A stretch of DNA of 64,000 bases from Lysobacteraceae bacterium (GTDB lineage Bacteria > Pseudomonadota > Gammaproteobacteria > Xanthomonadales > Ahniellaceae): positions 1-64,000 of the forward strand of contig JAJTHZ010000114.1 in assembly GCA_021299185.1 (NCBI GenBank), in the 5' to 3' direction. Position 1 is the stretch's first letter, and each line of letters starts with the position of its first letter. The position numbers were made by a program, and so were the translations under genes. The notes below the pieces were generated by a model. The model did not search any database. It had not been told where the DNA came from and saw only the letters and a list, made by a program, of their open reading frames with translations. Below, piece by piece: positions 1 through 8,608 of this stretch.

Positions 1-42
1 CAGGTGCGGCAATGCGGGTGCAGCGGTGGTAGCGTTGCGCAT
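1..42 (-). CDS. Possible start of a further gene, cut by the left edge
   Basis: An ATG at 42-40 on the minus strand is preceded by GAGGAG (56-51) with 8 nt between, an excellent ribosome site. Only 14 codons (MRNATTAAPALPHL) are in the window, so no function can be given. It lies in a different frame from res, which shows no stop before the edge; the two cannot both be normal unless they overlap by more than 40 nt. Confidence 0.3.
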   Translation of the reverse strand, partial: MRNATTAAPALPHL

Positions 43-2420
43 GGCGTGCTCTCCTCGGCGCTTGCTGGCGCCGCGTCTTGGTTGGTCCCAAGCTGGAGAC
101 TACGCCTCTTCCGAATTTCCACCACCTGCGCTACACCACCCTGCGGGAAGAAGTGCTTCGGAAGCGTCACGAATCCGTTGTACTGCCAATCCCACGCGTA
201 GCGGCCGGCAGCGAAGACGCACGCTACCCGCTCGTCTACGCTCATGCGCGGCTCATCGCCGAGCAATGCCCGGAAACGGCGGCGCTGCTGCTCCGAGCGC
301 GCCTCGTCGATCCGAGCGATTAGCGCATTGGTGAGGAGCGACCGCCGATACACCAGCTCACCGAGGGTGAGACCACGATCCTCCAGCAGGTACCGCACCG
401 CCCCGGAAAGCCAAGCGCCAAGTTGATCAGGATCGATGTCAGGCGACGAAAGCCGCCGCTCCAGCCCCCACAGCAGCTCTTCGACCGTCGGGGTCTGGCG
501 GAGATTGAACAGCCCCAACTGACCCTCCAGCCGAGATACGGCATCGAGACGCAGTTTTCCGACCTCGCTCAACCGCAGACTCGCCCGCTGCAGCACCTCC
601 ACCTCCCGCGGAAACACCTTCTCGTCGAGGCGGGCGTCGACGTCGGCCAGCGATACCGTTCCTTCGAGTGGCGGCGCCTCACCCAGCTCGCAAACCCAGT
701 CGTCCTGCGCCCACGCCAGCAGCGGAACGGTGAACCGCTCACCCCGCTCCGAGGGGGTCAGAACAGTCGCTTCTGGCGGCGCTGCCAGCCGCGCGAACGC
801 ATGTTCCAGTGCGGTCACCGTGTCCGCGTCCGAGACTGCTTCCTTGAGGACCTTCTGGTCTCGGGCACTCCATTCGCCCCGCAACGTCAGGCTGCCCGTC
901 TCCGGCGAGATCTCCAGGCGACTATCGATGCGTTGGCGCGTTGAATCCGGAAGCGCCGTCAGGTCCGGGACGACCACCCGTCCGTTCTGAACGGGCAACG
1001 GAGCGGTCACGCTGGCTTGACCACGGAACAGGTCTGCACCCTCCGGGTCGGCGGGTGCGCTGCGGATCAGCTCCTCGGCATCCTGCCGCTCGAATCCCGC
1101 GCGAACCAGGCCGTCCTTCAAGGCGGCAGCCACGTCACCAATTCTCTCGGAAACGGCGAACGCGTAAGCACGGTTGAGGGTTTCGTGCTGCTTGCGGGTG
1201 ACGCGCGGCATCCGCAGCACGCGGCCGAGAATCTGCTCCAGGGCCACTTCGGTGCTGCTGCCTCGAAAGCTCATCAACACATAGGCCGCCGGCCAATCCC
1301 AACCCTCCCGCAGCTTGTCCGCCGTGATGACGAAACGCAGCGTCGCAGCGTCCGCGTCCGACAGCTCATCGACCCCCGTGGCGGACCGCGCAATCTGCTC
1401 CGCCGGAACACCGAACTGCTCGATGAGGGCGGCCCGCACGCGATCGACGACCATGGCGTCGGGGTTGTCGCGCTGCTGGCGCTCCGCCTGCAAAAGCATG
1501 ATCGGGCGCAGCACTTCTCCCTTGGCGACACGCTCTGCATCCGCGTCCCGCTGCAGCCGGTCCAGTTGGCCGATCGCCTCGCGCAGACAGATTCGCCAGT
1601 CCGGGTGGACGGCCATCTCCACCGGCAGCTTGATCATGTCTTCGCTCTGCAGCGTCGACGCGGAGATCGACACCAGCACATTGGACGGCTGGTGCATACG
1701 ATCCGGCGTGGCGGTCATCTCGAGCACCACACTCGGCATGAGCCGCGCCAGTGTGTCGAAAGCGAGTGCGGTACCCTGGTTGTGTGCTTCATCCACGACG
1801 ATGAACGGCCGACGCAGCGCCAGCGCGTCCACCAGCGACCAGCTTGGCTGCTCCACGCCCTTGAAGTGCTCCATCAGGGAACCGTTGGGTCGGTAGACCG
1901 CCAGTCGCTCGGTCTCTGCTTGCTTGAAGGCCTGCATGGTGGCCACGATGATCGTGTCGTGGCTGTCGAGCACGGCCGGTGAGACGCTGAGCGCTTCGTC
2001 GATATCGAGGACCGCAATGTCGCCGAACAGTGTGCGCAGTTCATCATGCAGGAGTTCGCCGGGCGTCCGCAGCACGCGCAGCGTCTGGCTGCGGATGGCC
2101 TCCGTCGGCACCAGCCAGACGGTCAGGCTGTGCTCGACGGCCAGCGCGGCGCGCTTCACTCGCGCAATCGCATGACCGCCGATGACTGTCTTACCGCCAC
2201 CGGTCGGTACGCGTACACAGACCACGGGGACATCATCCTCGGCGAAGGCCACTGGCGCGCGGTAGGGAATCCGGAAACCAAACGTCGCGTATGTGCACGA
2301 CTCGAAGGCTCGGGCACTGGCATCCCGGCGCTCGGGCGCCGCTTCGGCCTCCGCACGCCACGCGCGCAGGAACTCTTCGAAGTGTTTGAGAACCGATATC
2401 TGGTAGTCCTTGAGGCTCAC
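1..2420 (-). CDS. res: Type III restriction enzyme Res subunit (helicase), 3' end open or disrupted
   Basis: This is the ATP-dependent helicase/translocase half of a type III restriction system. The GTG start overlaps the stop of the RhuM gene (GTGA, 2417-2420), so the two are translationally coupled. The frame is open from 2420 to the window edge, at least 805 residues. Visible superfamily 2 motifs are PTGGGKT (about residues 72-78), VDEAH (about 209-213), TATPD (about 235), REGWDW (about 370) and QILGRVLRMP (about 395). The last two are characteristic of the Res family. The usual C-terminal PD-(D/E)xK nuclease domain is not seen. After the motif TLPKHFFPQ (near 141-170) the sequence stops resembling what I recall of the family, and a second ribosome site and ATG appear at 56-40. 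The gene may therefore be truncated by a rearrangement, or may simply continue left of the window. Confidence 0.85.
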   Translation of the reverse strand, partial: MSLKDYQISVLKHFEEFLRAWRAEAEAAPERRDASARAFESCTYATFGFRIPYRAPVAFAEDDVPVVCVRVPTGGGKTVIGGHAIARVKRAALAVEHSLTVWLVPTEAIRSQTLRVLRTPGELLHDELRTLFGDIAVLDIDEALSVSPAVLDSHDTIIVATMQAFKQAETERLAVYRPNGSLMEHFKGVEQPSWSLVDALALRRPFIVVDEAHNQGTALAFDTLARLMPSVVLEMTATPDRMHQPSNVLVSISASTLQSEDMIKLPVEMAVHPDWRICLREAIGQLDRLQRDADAERVAKGEVLRPIMLLQAERQQRDNPDAMVVDRVRAALIEQFGVPAEQIARSATGVDELSDADAATLRFVITADKLREGWDWPAAYVLMSFRGSSTEVALEQILGRVLRMPRVTRKQHETLNRAYAFAVSERIGDVAAALKDGLVRAGFERQDAEELIRSAPADPEGADLFRGQASVTAPLPVQNGRVVVPDLTALPDSTRQRIDSRLEISPETGSLTLRGEWSARDQKVLKEAVSDADTVTALEHAFARLAAPPEATVLTPSERGERFTVPLLAWAQDDWVCELGEAPPLEGTVSLADVDARLDEKVFPREVEVLQRASLRLSEVGKLRLDAVSRLEGQLGLFNLRQTPTVEELLWGLERRLSSPDIDPDQLGAWLSGAVRYLLEDRGLTLGELVYRRSLLTNALIARIDEARSEQQRRRFRALLGDEPRMSVDERVACVFAAGRYAWDWQYNGFVTLPKHFFPQGGVAQVVEIRKRRSLQLGTNQDAAPASAEESTPCATLPPLHPHCRT

Positions 2421-3481
2421 GGCTTCCGCTCCTTGCCGCCCGGCTCGCTTCGCTTCCCACGCGCCTTTCCCGACGCCGGCAAGGCTCGGGTTGCCGCTTC
2501 GAACGCCTCGTCTACCGGCCGGCGCAGAGCCGCCTGTTGGCGCCGGTGCTCCTCATACTGCTGTTCGGCATGGCGGACCGCGTCCTCGTGAGTGACCTTC
2601 CCCGCGTGGGTCAGCACCTCGCGTCCGCCGAGCCTGAGGAAGTCGTCGAGCTTGGCGATCCAGTCGGCCATGGTCATGGGGCGACGGTTCAAGGCCTGCA
2701 ACTCGGCGAACTCCAGGTAGGCCGTAACGATCCGGTTCAGTGCTTCCAGTTCGTCAGCTTCGAGGTAGTTCTTCGCAACGGCCACGTCCTGCTTGCGCGG
2801 CGTGCTGCCGCTCCAACTCGTGAGTCCGGCATTGGCCTTGGTCGCATCGGCCCAGGCGCGCACGACCTCTGCCGCAGTATGCCCGTGCGCCGCCCAGTGC
2901 ATCTTGTTCTGCACGGTCTGGAAGAAGCGCTGGCTCGCCTCCGCACTGGGGTCGTAATCGATGCTGGTGGCGTAGATGTCCAGCACCTTGCGCCAGAACA
3001 GGCGTTCGGACGACCGGATGTCGCGAATGCGCGCCAGCAGCTCGTCGAAGTAGCCATCGCTGGGGCCGCGCTTGAGCCGCTCGTCGTCCATGGCGAAGCC
3101 CTTGACCAGGTACTCGGCCAGGCGCTCGGTCGCCCACTGCCGAAACTGAGCGCCGCGCGGCGATCGAACCCGGTAGCCGACGGCCAGAACCGCATCGAGG
3201 CTGTAGTGCTCGACGATCCGTCGAACTTCTCGGCCGCCCTCCGATTGAACTATCCGGAATTTCCGGACAGTTCGTTCAGGTTCCAGCTCAGCGTCTTCGT
3301 AGATCCCCAAGAGGTGCTCGCTAATGGTCTTTACCGACACGTCGTAGAGCGCCGCAAGCTGCCTTTGGGACAGCCAGACCGAATCGCCCGAAAGCCGCAC
3401 TTCGACCCGGGTGCGGTCATCCTGCCCGCGATACAGCAGCAGTTCGGCGGTCGGCGGCGGGCTTTCGTCCTCAGCGCTCAT
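2417..3481 (-). CDS. RhuM family protein within the type III R-M operon
   Basis: A 354-residue soluble protein of the virulence RhuM family. The N-terminal part carries a helix-turn-helix-like segment (VWLSQRQLAALYDVSVKTI, residues 32-50), followed by the family hallmarks FRIVQSEGGREVRR, YSLDAVLAVGYRVRS and FRQWATERLAEYLVKGFAMDD. The C-terminal tail is rich in Lys, Arg and Glu. RhuM was named from a Salmonella pathogenicity island; its biochemical role is not established. Family members are often found inside restriction-modification loci. Here the ATG overlaps the mod stop (ATGA, 3478-3481) and its own stop overlaps the res GTG. It is therefore the middle gene of a coupled mod-rhuM-res operon, which suggests a role in or regulation of the restriction system (inference). 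Confidence 0.85.
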   Translation of the reverse strand: MSAEDESPPPTAELLLYRGQDDRTRVEVRLSGDSVWLSQRQLAALYDVSVKTISEHLLGIYEDAELEPERTVRKFRIVQSEGGREVRRIVEHYSLDAVLAVGYRVRSPRGAQFRQWATERLAEYLVKGFAMDDERLKRGPSDGYFDELLARIRDIRSSERLFWRKVLDIYATSIDYDPSAEASQRFFQTVQNKMHWAAHGHTAAEVVRAWADATKANAGLTSWSGSTPRKQDVAVAKNYLEADELEALNRIVTAYLEFAELQALNRRPMTMADWIAKLDDFLRLGGREVLTHAGKVTHEDAVRHAEQQYEEHRRQQAALRRPVDEAFEAATRALPASGKARGKRSEPGGKERKP

Positions 3482-5052
3482 GGAGCCACCCGCAGGTGGT
3501 ACGGCAGCTGCTTGAACACGACCCCTAGTTTCCGCAGGCGATCGGCCCCGATCGCGCAGCGTGCGCCATAGACCACCTTCGGGCCCGCGTGGATGGGAAG
3601 GTGTTCGAGCAACGGCGTGGTCAGGACGTTTCCGCCATCGATCGATCGATCCTTGAGGATGCCGTTGTAAAGCAAATAGACCGCGCGCCCGTCGTGCACC
3701 CCTAGCAGCGGGCTCGCGGTGTCCGCCGCCCGGCGTTTGGCACGGCCGGCCGCAAGGCCCATTCCTGTCTCGATGAACCAGACGAAGCGCGCCAACTCGG
3801 CGAAGCGGACTTCGCCACCGATGTGGCCACGGGAATCAAACAGGGGATTGCCGAGAGTGCAGTACTGGAATCCGCCGCCTAGGCCAGGAACATGCTCACC
3901 CTTCGTGTTCGTGTAGCCTTGCACAACGCGCCTGACGCGCTCGGCGGCGATGTTTCTCGCGATGCCGTCGTCCATCTCGACCAGGATGAAGCGACGATTG
4001 CCGCCGTCCTCAGCGTTCTGCTTCAGCACGGCGTGGGCGGTGGTGCCAGACCCGGCGAAGCTGTCTAGTATCAGCGAATCCTTGTCACTAGCGATCTGCA
4101 GAATCCTCTTGATCAGGCGGGTTGGCTTGGGAGTATCGAACTCTCCCGTTGCGCCGAGAACGTCCGCAACTTCTGCAGTCGCCTCTCGCGTCGTTCCCGC
4201 GTCTGCCGAGAACCAAATTGATTCGGGGACGCGCCCTTCTTGGTCAGCCAAGTAGATTTTGCGGATGATCCTCCCAAAATCTTGTGAGAAAACAATCTTC
4301 CCTTCGCCAAGCTCACGCTCGAAAGTCTCGCGACTGAACCTCCAACCCTTCTGAGGGTGCGTTATGACATGACCGTTAGGCGCAGTGATGTCGTACATTA
4401 AATTGGGGCGCACCAGTGCATTTCGAACATCGCCTGCACGCCAAGGTCCGCGCGGGTCGTTATCTGGATTCGAATAGTTAATGTTGTGCTCTTCGGTGCG
4501 TGCCAAATCACCAAGCTGGAAAGACCGCCGTCGATACACAAGCGTGTGGTTGTGATGAATCGACAGCTTGCCGCTGTATCCCTTCGCTTGAACACTGTGC
4601 TGCCAAACGACATCGCCAACGAACGTGCAAGCCCCGAAGACTTCGTCCATCAGAAGCCGTAGATTCGCAACTTCGTTGTCGTCGATAGACACGAAGATCG
4701 CACCGTCTTCGCGCAGAAACTGCTTCAGCAGCATCAGTCGCGGATACATCATGCAAAGCCACCGATCGTGGCGATCCAGGGTCTCGCCCTCCTTACCCAC
4801 AACTTCGCCCAGCCAGCGCCGGATTTCCGGACTGTTGACGTTGTCATTGTAGGCCCAGCCCTCGTTTCCGGTGCTATACGGCGGGTCGATGTAGATGCAC
4901 TTCACCTGCCCGGCGTAGCGCGGTAGCAGCGCCTTGAGTGCCAGCAGGTTGTCGCCCTGCACGATCAGGTTGCCGCTGTCCGCGTCGCCGCAGGACAGCG
5001 CCGGCACCGGCTCCAAGAGTCGGAACGCCACCTCGGTGTGATGCCGGACCAC
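3478..5052 (-). CDS. mod: Type III DNA methyltransferase Mod subunit (N6-adenine, beta class)
   Basis: A 524-residue site-specific DNA adenine methyltransferase. The catalytic motif DPPY is at residues 56-59 and the S-adenosylmethionine motif FAGSGTT at 332-338. This DPPY-before-FxGxG order is the beta class typical of type III Mod subunits. The region between (about 150-300) would carry the target-recognition part. The start is GTG at 5052 with AAAGGA a few bases upstream. The middle of the gene (about 3950-4700) is visibly less GC-rich than its surroundings, a sign of horizontal acquisition. It should give both recognition and self-protection to the Mod-Res complex. The ParE gene ends 61 bp upstream, so it may share the parDE transcript. 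Confidence 0.92.
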   Translation of the reverse strand: MVRHHTEVAFRLLEPVPALSCGDADSGNLIVQGDNLLALKALLPRYAGQVKCIYIDPPYSTGNEGWAYNDNVNSPEIRRWLGEVVGKEGETLDRHDRWLCMMYPRLMLLKQFLREDGAIFVSIDDNEVANLRLLMDEVFGACTFVGDVVWQHSVQAKGYSGKLSIHHNHTLVYRRRSFQLGDLARTEEHNINYSNPDNDPRGPWRAGDVRNALVRPNLMYDITAPNGHVITHPQKGWRFSRETFERELGEGKIVFSQDFGRIIRKIYLADQEGRVPESIWFSADAGTTREATAEVADVLGATGEFDTPKPTRLIKRILQIASDKDSLILDSFAGSGTTAHAVLKQNAEDGGNRRFILVEMDDGIARNIAAERVRRVVQGYTNTKGEHVPGLGGGFQYCTLGNPLFDSRGHIGGEVRFAELARFVWFIETGMGLAAGRAKRRAADTASPLLGVHDGRAVYLLYNGILKDRSIDGGNVLTTPLLEHLPIHAGPKVVYGARCAIGADRLRKLGVVFKQLPYHLRVAP

Positions 5053-5113
5053 GGCGTCCTTTCAGATCCAGTTCAAGCTCGGCATGCGGTCGAGTCCATT
5101 GGGCTACGGCAGT

Positions 5114-5452
5114 TCATGGGGCGGATTCGGTATCGATGGCATTCAATGCGTCGAGGCCGCGGGCAGCGTTCCAGATGCGCACGACAAGCATGTGGTTGGG
5201 AAGAGGGACGTAGTAGATGAAGTGGCGCTCGAATCCGTCCACGATCACGAAGCGGAGCGGCGCGGGAAGGTCCTGCGCGACTTGAGCATGCCCCGTGGAC
5301 CTGCTCGCCGGATTCGTGGCCAGCCGCGCGAGCGAGTAATCGATCGCGTCAAGGAAACGGAGGCCAAGGTCGAGGCCACCCTCGCCTGCGTACGCCCATG
5401 CAGCCTCGGCGGCGTCGGCGCGAGCCTGCGGACGCCACTCAACCGGCTTCAC
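5114..5452 (-). CDS. parE: ParE/RelE-family toxin of a type II toxin-antitoxin pair
   Basis: A 112-residue protein with the ParE/RelE fold signature: an N-terminal helix pair (WRPQARADAAEAAWAYAGEGG), then LGLRFLDAIDYSLARLATNP and the C-terminal strand FIYYVPLPNHMLVVRIWNAARG. Family members poison DNA gyrase (ParE) or the ribosome (RelE); which applies cannot be told from sequence alone. The start is GTG at 5452, inside the last codons of the antitoxin gene (14-bp overlap), the usual antitoxin-first arrangement. Placed beside a restriction operon, it could stabilise the whole block against loss (inference). Confidence 0.85.
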   Translation of the reverse strand: MKPVEWRPQARADAAEAAWAYAGEGGLDLGLRFLDAIDYSLARLATNPASRSTGHAQVAQDLPAPLRFVIVDGFERHFIYYVPLPNHMLVVRIWNAARGLDALNAIDTESAP

Positions 5453-5696
5453 GTGACCAGCGCTCGCGCAGGTCCCTGCGCATCTGTTCCCACGTTTCTG
5501 GCGTGACTGGCTCCGCTGGGCCTGACGCCATGCCTTCCGCGATCAGTCGTCGCAGCAGTTCTTCCGCCTTCGCACGCTGGCGCTGGCGGATCAAGTCGCG
5601 CATGTAGTCCGAGGTGCTGGCGAAGCCGCCCTCGCGCACCTCTTCGTCGACGAACTGCTTCAGCGGATCGGGCAGCGACACGTTCATCGTGGCCAC
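5439..5696 (-). CDS. parD: ParD-family antitoxin
   Basis: A ribbon-helix-helix antitoxin of about 85 residues. The core MNVSLPDPLKQFVDEEV followed by GGFASTSDYMRDLIRQRQ is the CopG/ParD DNA-binding fold; the acidic, Arg-rich C-terminus would wrap the toxin. Three in-frame starts are possible: TTG at 5714, GTG at 5696 and ATG at 5687. I prefer GTG 5696 because AAGGAG (5709-5704) lies 7 nt upstream, whereas it is 16 nt from the ATG. A perfect 17-bp palindrome overlaps the ribosome site just upstream, as expected for autoregulation by a ParD dimer. Confidence 0.85.
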   Translation of the reverse strand: MATMNVSLPDPLKQFVDEEVREGGFASTSDYMRDLIRQRQRAKAEELLRRLIAEGMASGPAEPVTPETWEQMRRDLRERWSREAG

Positions 5697-5707
5697 GGGC
5701 AGACTCC

Positions 5708-5724
5708 TTGGCAAACTTTGCCAA
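5708..5724. promoter_or_regulatory. Palindromic operator candidate of parDE
   Basis: TTGGCAAACTTTGCCAA is a perfect inverted repeat (8-bp arms, 1-bp centre) immediately upstream of, and overlapping by two bases, the parD ribosome site. ParD antitoxins are ribbon-helix-helix repressors that bind such palindromes at their own promoters. Its role as operator is inferred from position and symmetry. Confidence 0.6.
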
Positions 5725-5788
5725 GCCAGCTTACGCCGCCCCGACCGGCCACTGCAAGGCGGCGCGCAACCTCAATCCGATCAGCCGG

Positions 5789-8401
5789 TTACGCCGCCCG
5801 GTTCGCCTCCAGGAAATCCTGCGCGAAGCGCTGCAGCACGCCGCCGGCCTCGTAGATCGCGACTTCCTCGGCGGTGTCGAGGCGGCAGCGCACCGGCGCT
5901 TCGACCCGCGAACCGTCGCGGCGATGGACCACCAGCGTGAGGGTCGCGCCCGGCGTGCGCGCGCCCACCACGTCGTAGGTCTCGGTGCCATCGAGTCCCA
6001 GCGTCAGGCGCGTGGTGCCGGGCAGGAATTCGCAGGGCAGCACGCCCATGCCGATCAGGTTGGTGCGGTGGATGCGCTCGAAGCCCTCGGCGACGATGGC
6101 CTCCACGCCGGCGAGCCGCACGCCCTTCGCCGCCCCGTCGCGCGAACTGCCCTGGCCGTAGTCGGCGCCGGCGATGATGATCAACGGCTGGCCGCGATCC
6201 ATGTAGGTCTCGATCGCCTCCCACATGCGCATCACCTGGCCCTCCGGCTCGATGCGGGCCAGCGAGCCCTTGCGCACCTTGCCGGCGTCATCGCGCACCA
6301 TCTCGTTCTGCAGCGTGGGATTGGCGAAGGTCGCGCGCTGCGCCGTGAGGTGGTCGCCGCGATGCGTGGCGTAGGAATTGAAGTCCTCCTCCGGCAGGCC
6401 CATCTTCGCGAGGTACTCGCCCGCGGCGCTGTCCGGCAGGATGGCGTTCGACGGCGACAGGTGGTCCGTCGTGATGTTGTCGCCGAGGATCGCCAGCGGC
6501 CGCAGGCCGGCGAGCGTTCGCGGCTTGGCCAGCGCGCCCTCCCAGTACGGCGGACGACGGATGTAGGTGCTGGCCGCGCGCCAGTCGTAGAGCGGCGCGA
6601 CGCGCTCGCCCGAATCGACCGCGATGCGGAACATCGGCTCGTAGACCTGGCGGAACTGTTCCGGCTTGACGGCCTTCGCCACCAGCGCGTCGATCTCGGC
6701 GTCGCTGGGCCAGAGGTCCTTGAGCCGGATCGGCGCGCCGTCCGCGCGATGCCCGAGCGCGTCACGCTCGATGTCGAAACGGATCGTGCCGGCGATCGCG
6801 TAGGCCACCACCAGCGGCGGCGAAGCCAGGAAAGCCTGCTTCGCGTACGGATGGATGCGACCGTCGAAGTTGCGGTTGCCGCTGAGTACCGCCGTCGCGT
6901 ACAGGTCGCGGGCGATGATCTCCTGCTGGATCTTCGGGTCCAGTGCGCCGCTCATGCCGTTGCAGGTCGTGCAGGCGAAGGCGACGATGCCGAAGCCGAG
7001 CCGCTCCAGTTCGGACTTCAGCCCGGCTTCCTCGAGGTACAGCGCCACCGCCTTCGAGCCCGGCGCCAGCGACGACTTCACCCACGGCTTGCGCGCGAGG
7101 CCCAGCGCATTGGCCTTCTTCGCCAGCAGGCCGGCGGCGATCACGTTGCGCGGGTTGGACGTGTTGGTGCAGGACGTGATCGCGGCGATGATCACCGCGC
7201 CGTCCGGCATCAGGCCCTGGGCCTCCGGTGCACGGGCGGCGTCGAGGTTCCCGGCGATGCCCTTGCTCGCGAGGTCGGCGGTCGCCACCCGCGCGTGCGG
7301 GTTCGACGGCCCCGCCATCGTGCGCACCACGGTGGACAGGTCGAAGTGCAGCGTGCGCTCGTACTGCGCGGTGGCCAGGTCATCGGCCCACAGGCCGGCG
7401 GCCTTGGCATAGGTTTCGACCAGCCGCACCTGCTCGTCGCTGCGGCCGGTCAGGCGGAGATAATCGAGCGTGTTGCCGTCGATGAAGAACATCGCCGCCG
7501 TCGCGCCGTATTCGGGCGCCATGTTGGAGATCGTGGCGCGATCGCCGAGCGTGAGCGCCGCAGCACCCGGCCCGCGGAACTCGAGGTAGGCGCCCACGAC
7601 CTTCTGCTTGCGCAGGAACTCGGTCAGCGAGAGCACGATGTCCGTGGCGGTGATGCCCTCGCCCGGTTTTCCCGCGAGTTCGACCGCGATGATGTCCGGC
7701 AGGCGCATCCACGAGGCGCGGCCGAGCATCACGTTCTCGGCCTCCAGCCCGCCGACGCCGACTGCGATCACGCCCAGCGCGTCGACGTGCGGCGTGTGCG
7801 AGTCGGTGCCGACGCAGGTGTCGGGATAGGCCACGCCGTCGGTCACCGCGATCACCGGGCTCATCCGCTCCAGGTTGATCTGGTGCATGATCCCGTTGCC
7901 CGGCGGGATCACGTCGACGTTGCGGAACGCCTTCTTCGTCCAGTCGATGAAGTGGAAGCGGTCCTCGTTGCGCCGATCCTCGATCGCGCGGTTCTTCTCG
8001 AAGGCCTGCGGGTCGAATCCGCCGCACTCCACTGCCAGTGAGTGGTCGACGATCAGTTGCACCGGCACCACCGGGTTCACCTGCGCCGGATCGCCGCCCT
8101 GCCCGGCGATCGCATCGCGCAGCCCGGCGAGGTCGACCAGCGCGGTCTGGCCGAGGATGTCGTGGCAGACCACGCGCGCCGGGAACCACGGGAAGTCGAG
8201 GTCGCGCCGACGCTCGACGAGTTGCCGAAGGTAGTCCGGGATGCGCGCCGGATCGGCGCGGCGCACGATGTTCTCGGCATGCACGCGCGCGGTGTAGGGC
8301 AGCGTGGCGAAGGCACCGGGCCGGATCGCGTCGACCGCCTCGCGGGCGTCGAACCAGTCGAGCGTCGTGCCGGGGAGCGGCTTGCGGTGTGCGGTGTTCA
8401 T
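5789..8401 (-). CDS. acnD: Fe/S-dependent 2-methylisocitrate dehydratase / aconitase AcnD
   Basis: An 870-residue aconitase-superfamily enzyme. The N-terminus MNTAHRKPLPGTTLDWFDAR and the length are those of AcnD, the 2-methylcitrate dehydratase of the methylcitrate cycle of propionate breakdown, rather than housekeeping AcnA. The [4Fe-4S] ligands are Cys411 (ITSCTNTSNP), Cys477 and Cys480 (FACTTCNGMSG). The swivelling C-terminal domain is present (ILGDNITTDHLSPS, then GADYGQGSSRDGAAKG). The longer in-frame extension to 8497 was rejected because the family starts at ATG 8401. AcnD normally works with the isomerase PrpF and with PrpB and PrpC; none of these is in the window. It may act as a stand-alone aconitase or with partners elsewhere. 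Confidence 0.9.
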   Translation of the reverse strand: MNTAHRKPLPGTTLDWFDAREAVDAIRPGAFATLPYTARVHAENIVRRADPARIPDYLRQLVERRRDLDFPWFPARVVCHDILGQTALVDLAGLRDAIAGQGGDPAQVNPVVPVQLIVDHSLAVECGGFDPQAFEKNRAIEDRRNEDRFHFIDWTKKAFRNVDVIPPGNGIMHQINLERMSPVIAVTDGVAYPDTCVGTDSHTPHVDALGVIAVGVGGLEAENVMLGRASWMRLPDIIAVELAGKPGEGITATDIVLSLTEFLRKQKVVGAYLEFRGPGAAALTLGDRATISNMAPEYGATAAMFFIDGNTLDYLRLTGRSDEQVRLVETYAKAAGLWADDLATAQYERTLHFDLSTVVRTMAGPSNPHARVATADLASKGIAGNLDAARAPEAQGLMPDGAVIIAAITSCTNTSNPRNVIAAGLLAKKANALGLARKPWVKSSLAPGSKAVALYLEEAGLKSELERLGFGIVAFACTTCNGMSGALDPKIQQEIIARDLYATAVLSGNRNFDGRIHPYAKQAFLASPPLVVAYAIAGTIRFDIERDALGHRADGAPIRLKDLWPSDAEIDALVAKAVKPEQFRQVYEPMFRIAVDSGERVAPLYDWRAASTYIRRPPYWEGALAKPRTLAGLRPLAILGDNITTDHLSPSNAILPDSAAGEYLAKMGLPEEDFNSYATHRGDHLTAQRATFANPTLQNEMVRDDAGKVRKGSLARIEPEGQVMRMWEAIETYMDRGQPLIIIAGADYGQGSSRDGAAKGVRLAGVEAIVAEGFERIHRTNLIGMGVLPCEFLPGTTRLTLGLDGTETYDVVGARTPGATLTLVVHRRDGSRVEAPVRCRLDTAEEVAIYEAGGVLQRFAQDFLEANRAA

Positions 8402-8608
8402 CGGCGATCGGGGCCTGTGCAGGATGACGGCAATAGCCGAGTATCCGGGAGCGCTGCGCGACATGCCACGTCCTCGCGGCCGGCGACCCGCCGCCACGCC
8501 CGTGGCGGTCGGGCGCGGAGCGGGCGCCGCGTGATGGTGTCAAGCGTTGGCGTCGGTCCACGTTGGGTCTTCGCTGCCGGCAGGCTCCACCGGGACAGGA
8601 CGCACAGC

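Noticed and set aside
5708-8041. A 777-codon plus-strand frame opposite acnD
   Set aside because: Antisense shadow; acnD motifs and cluster ligands are on the minus strand.
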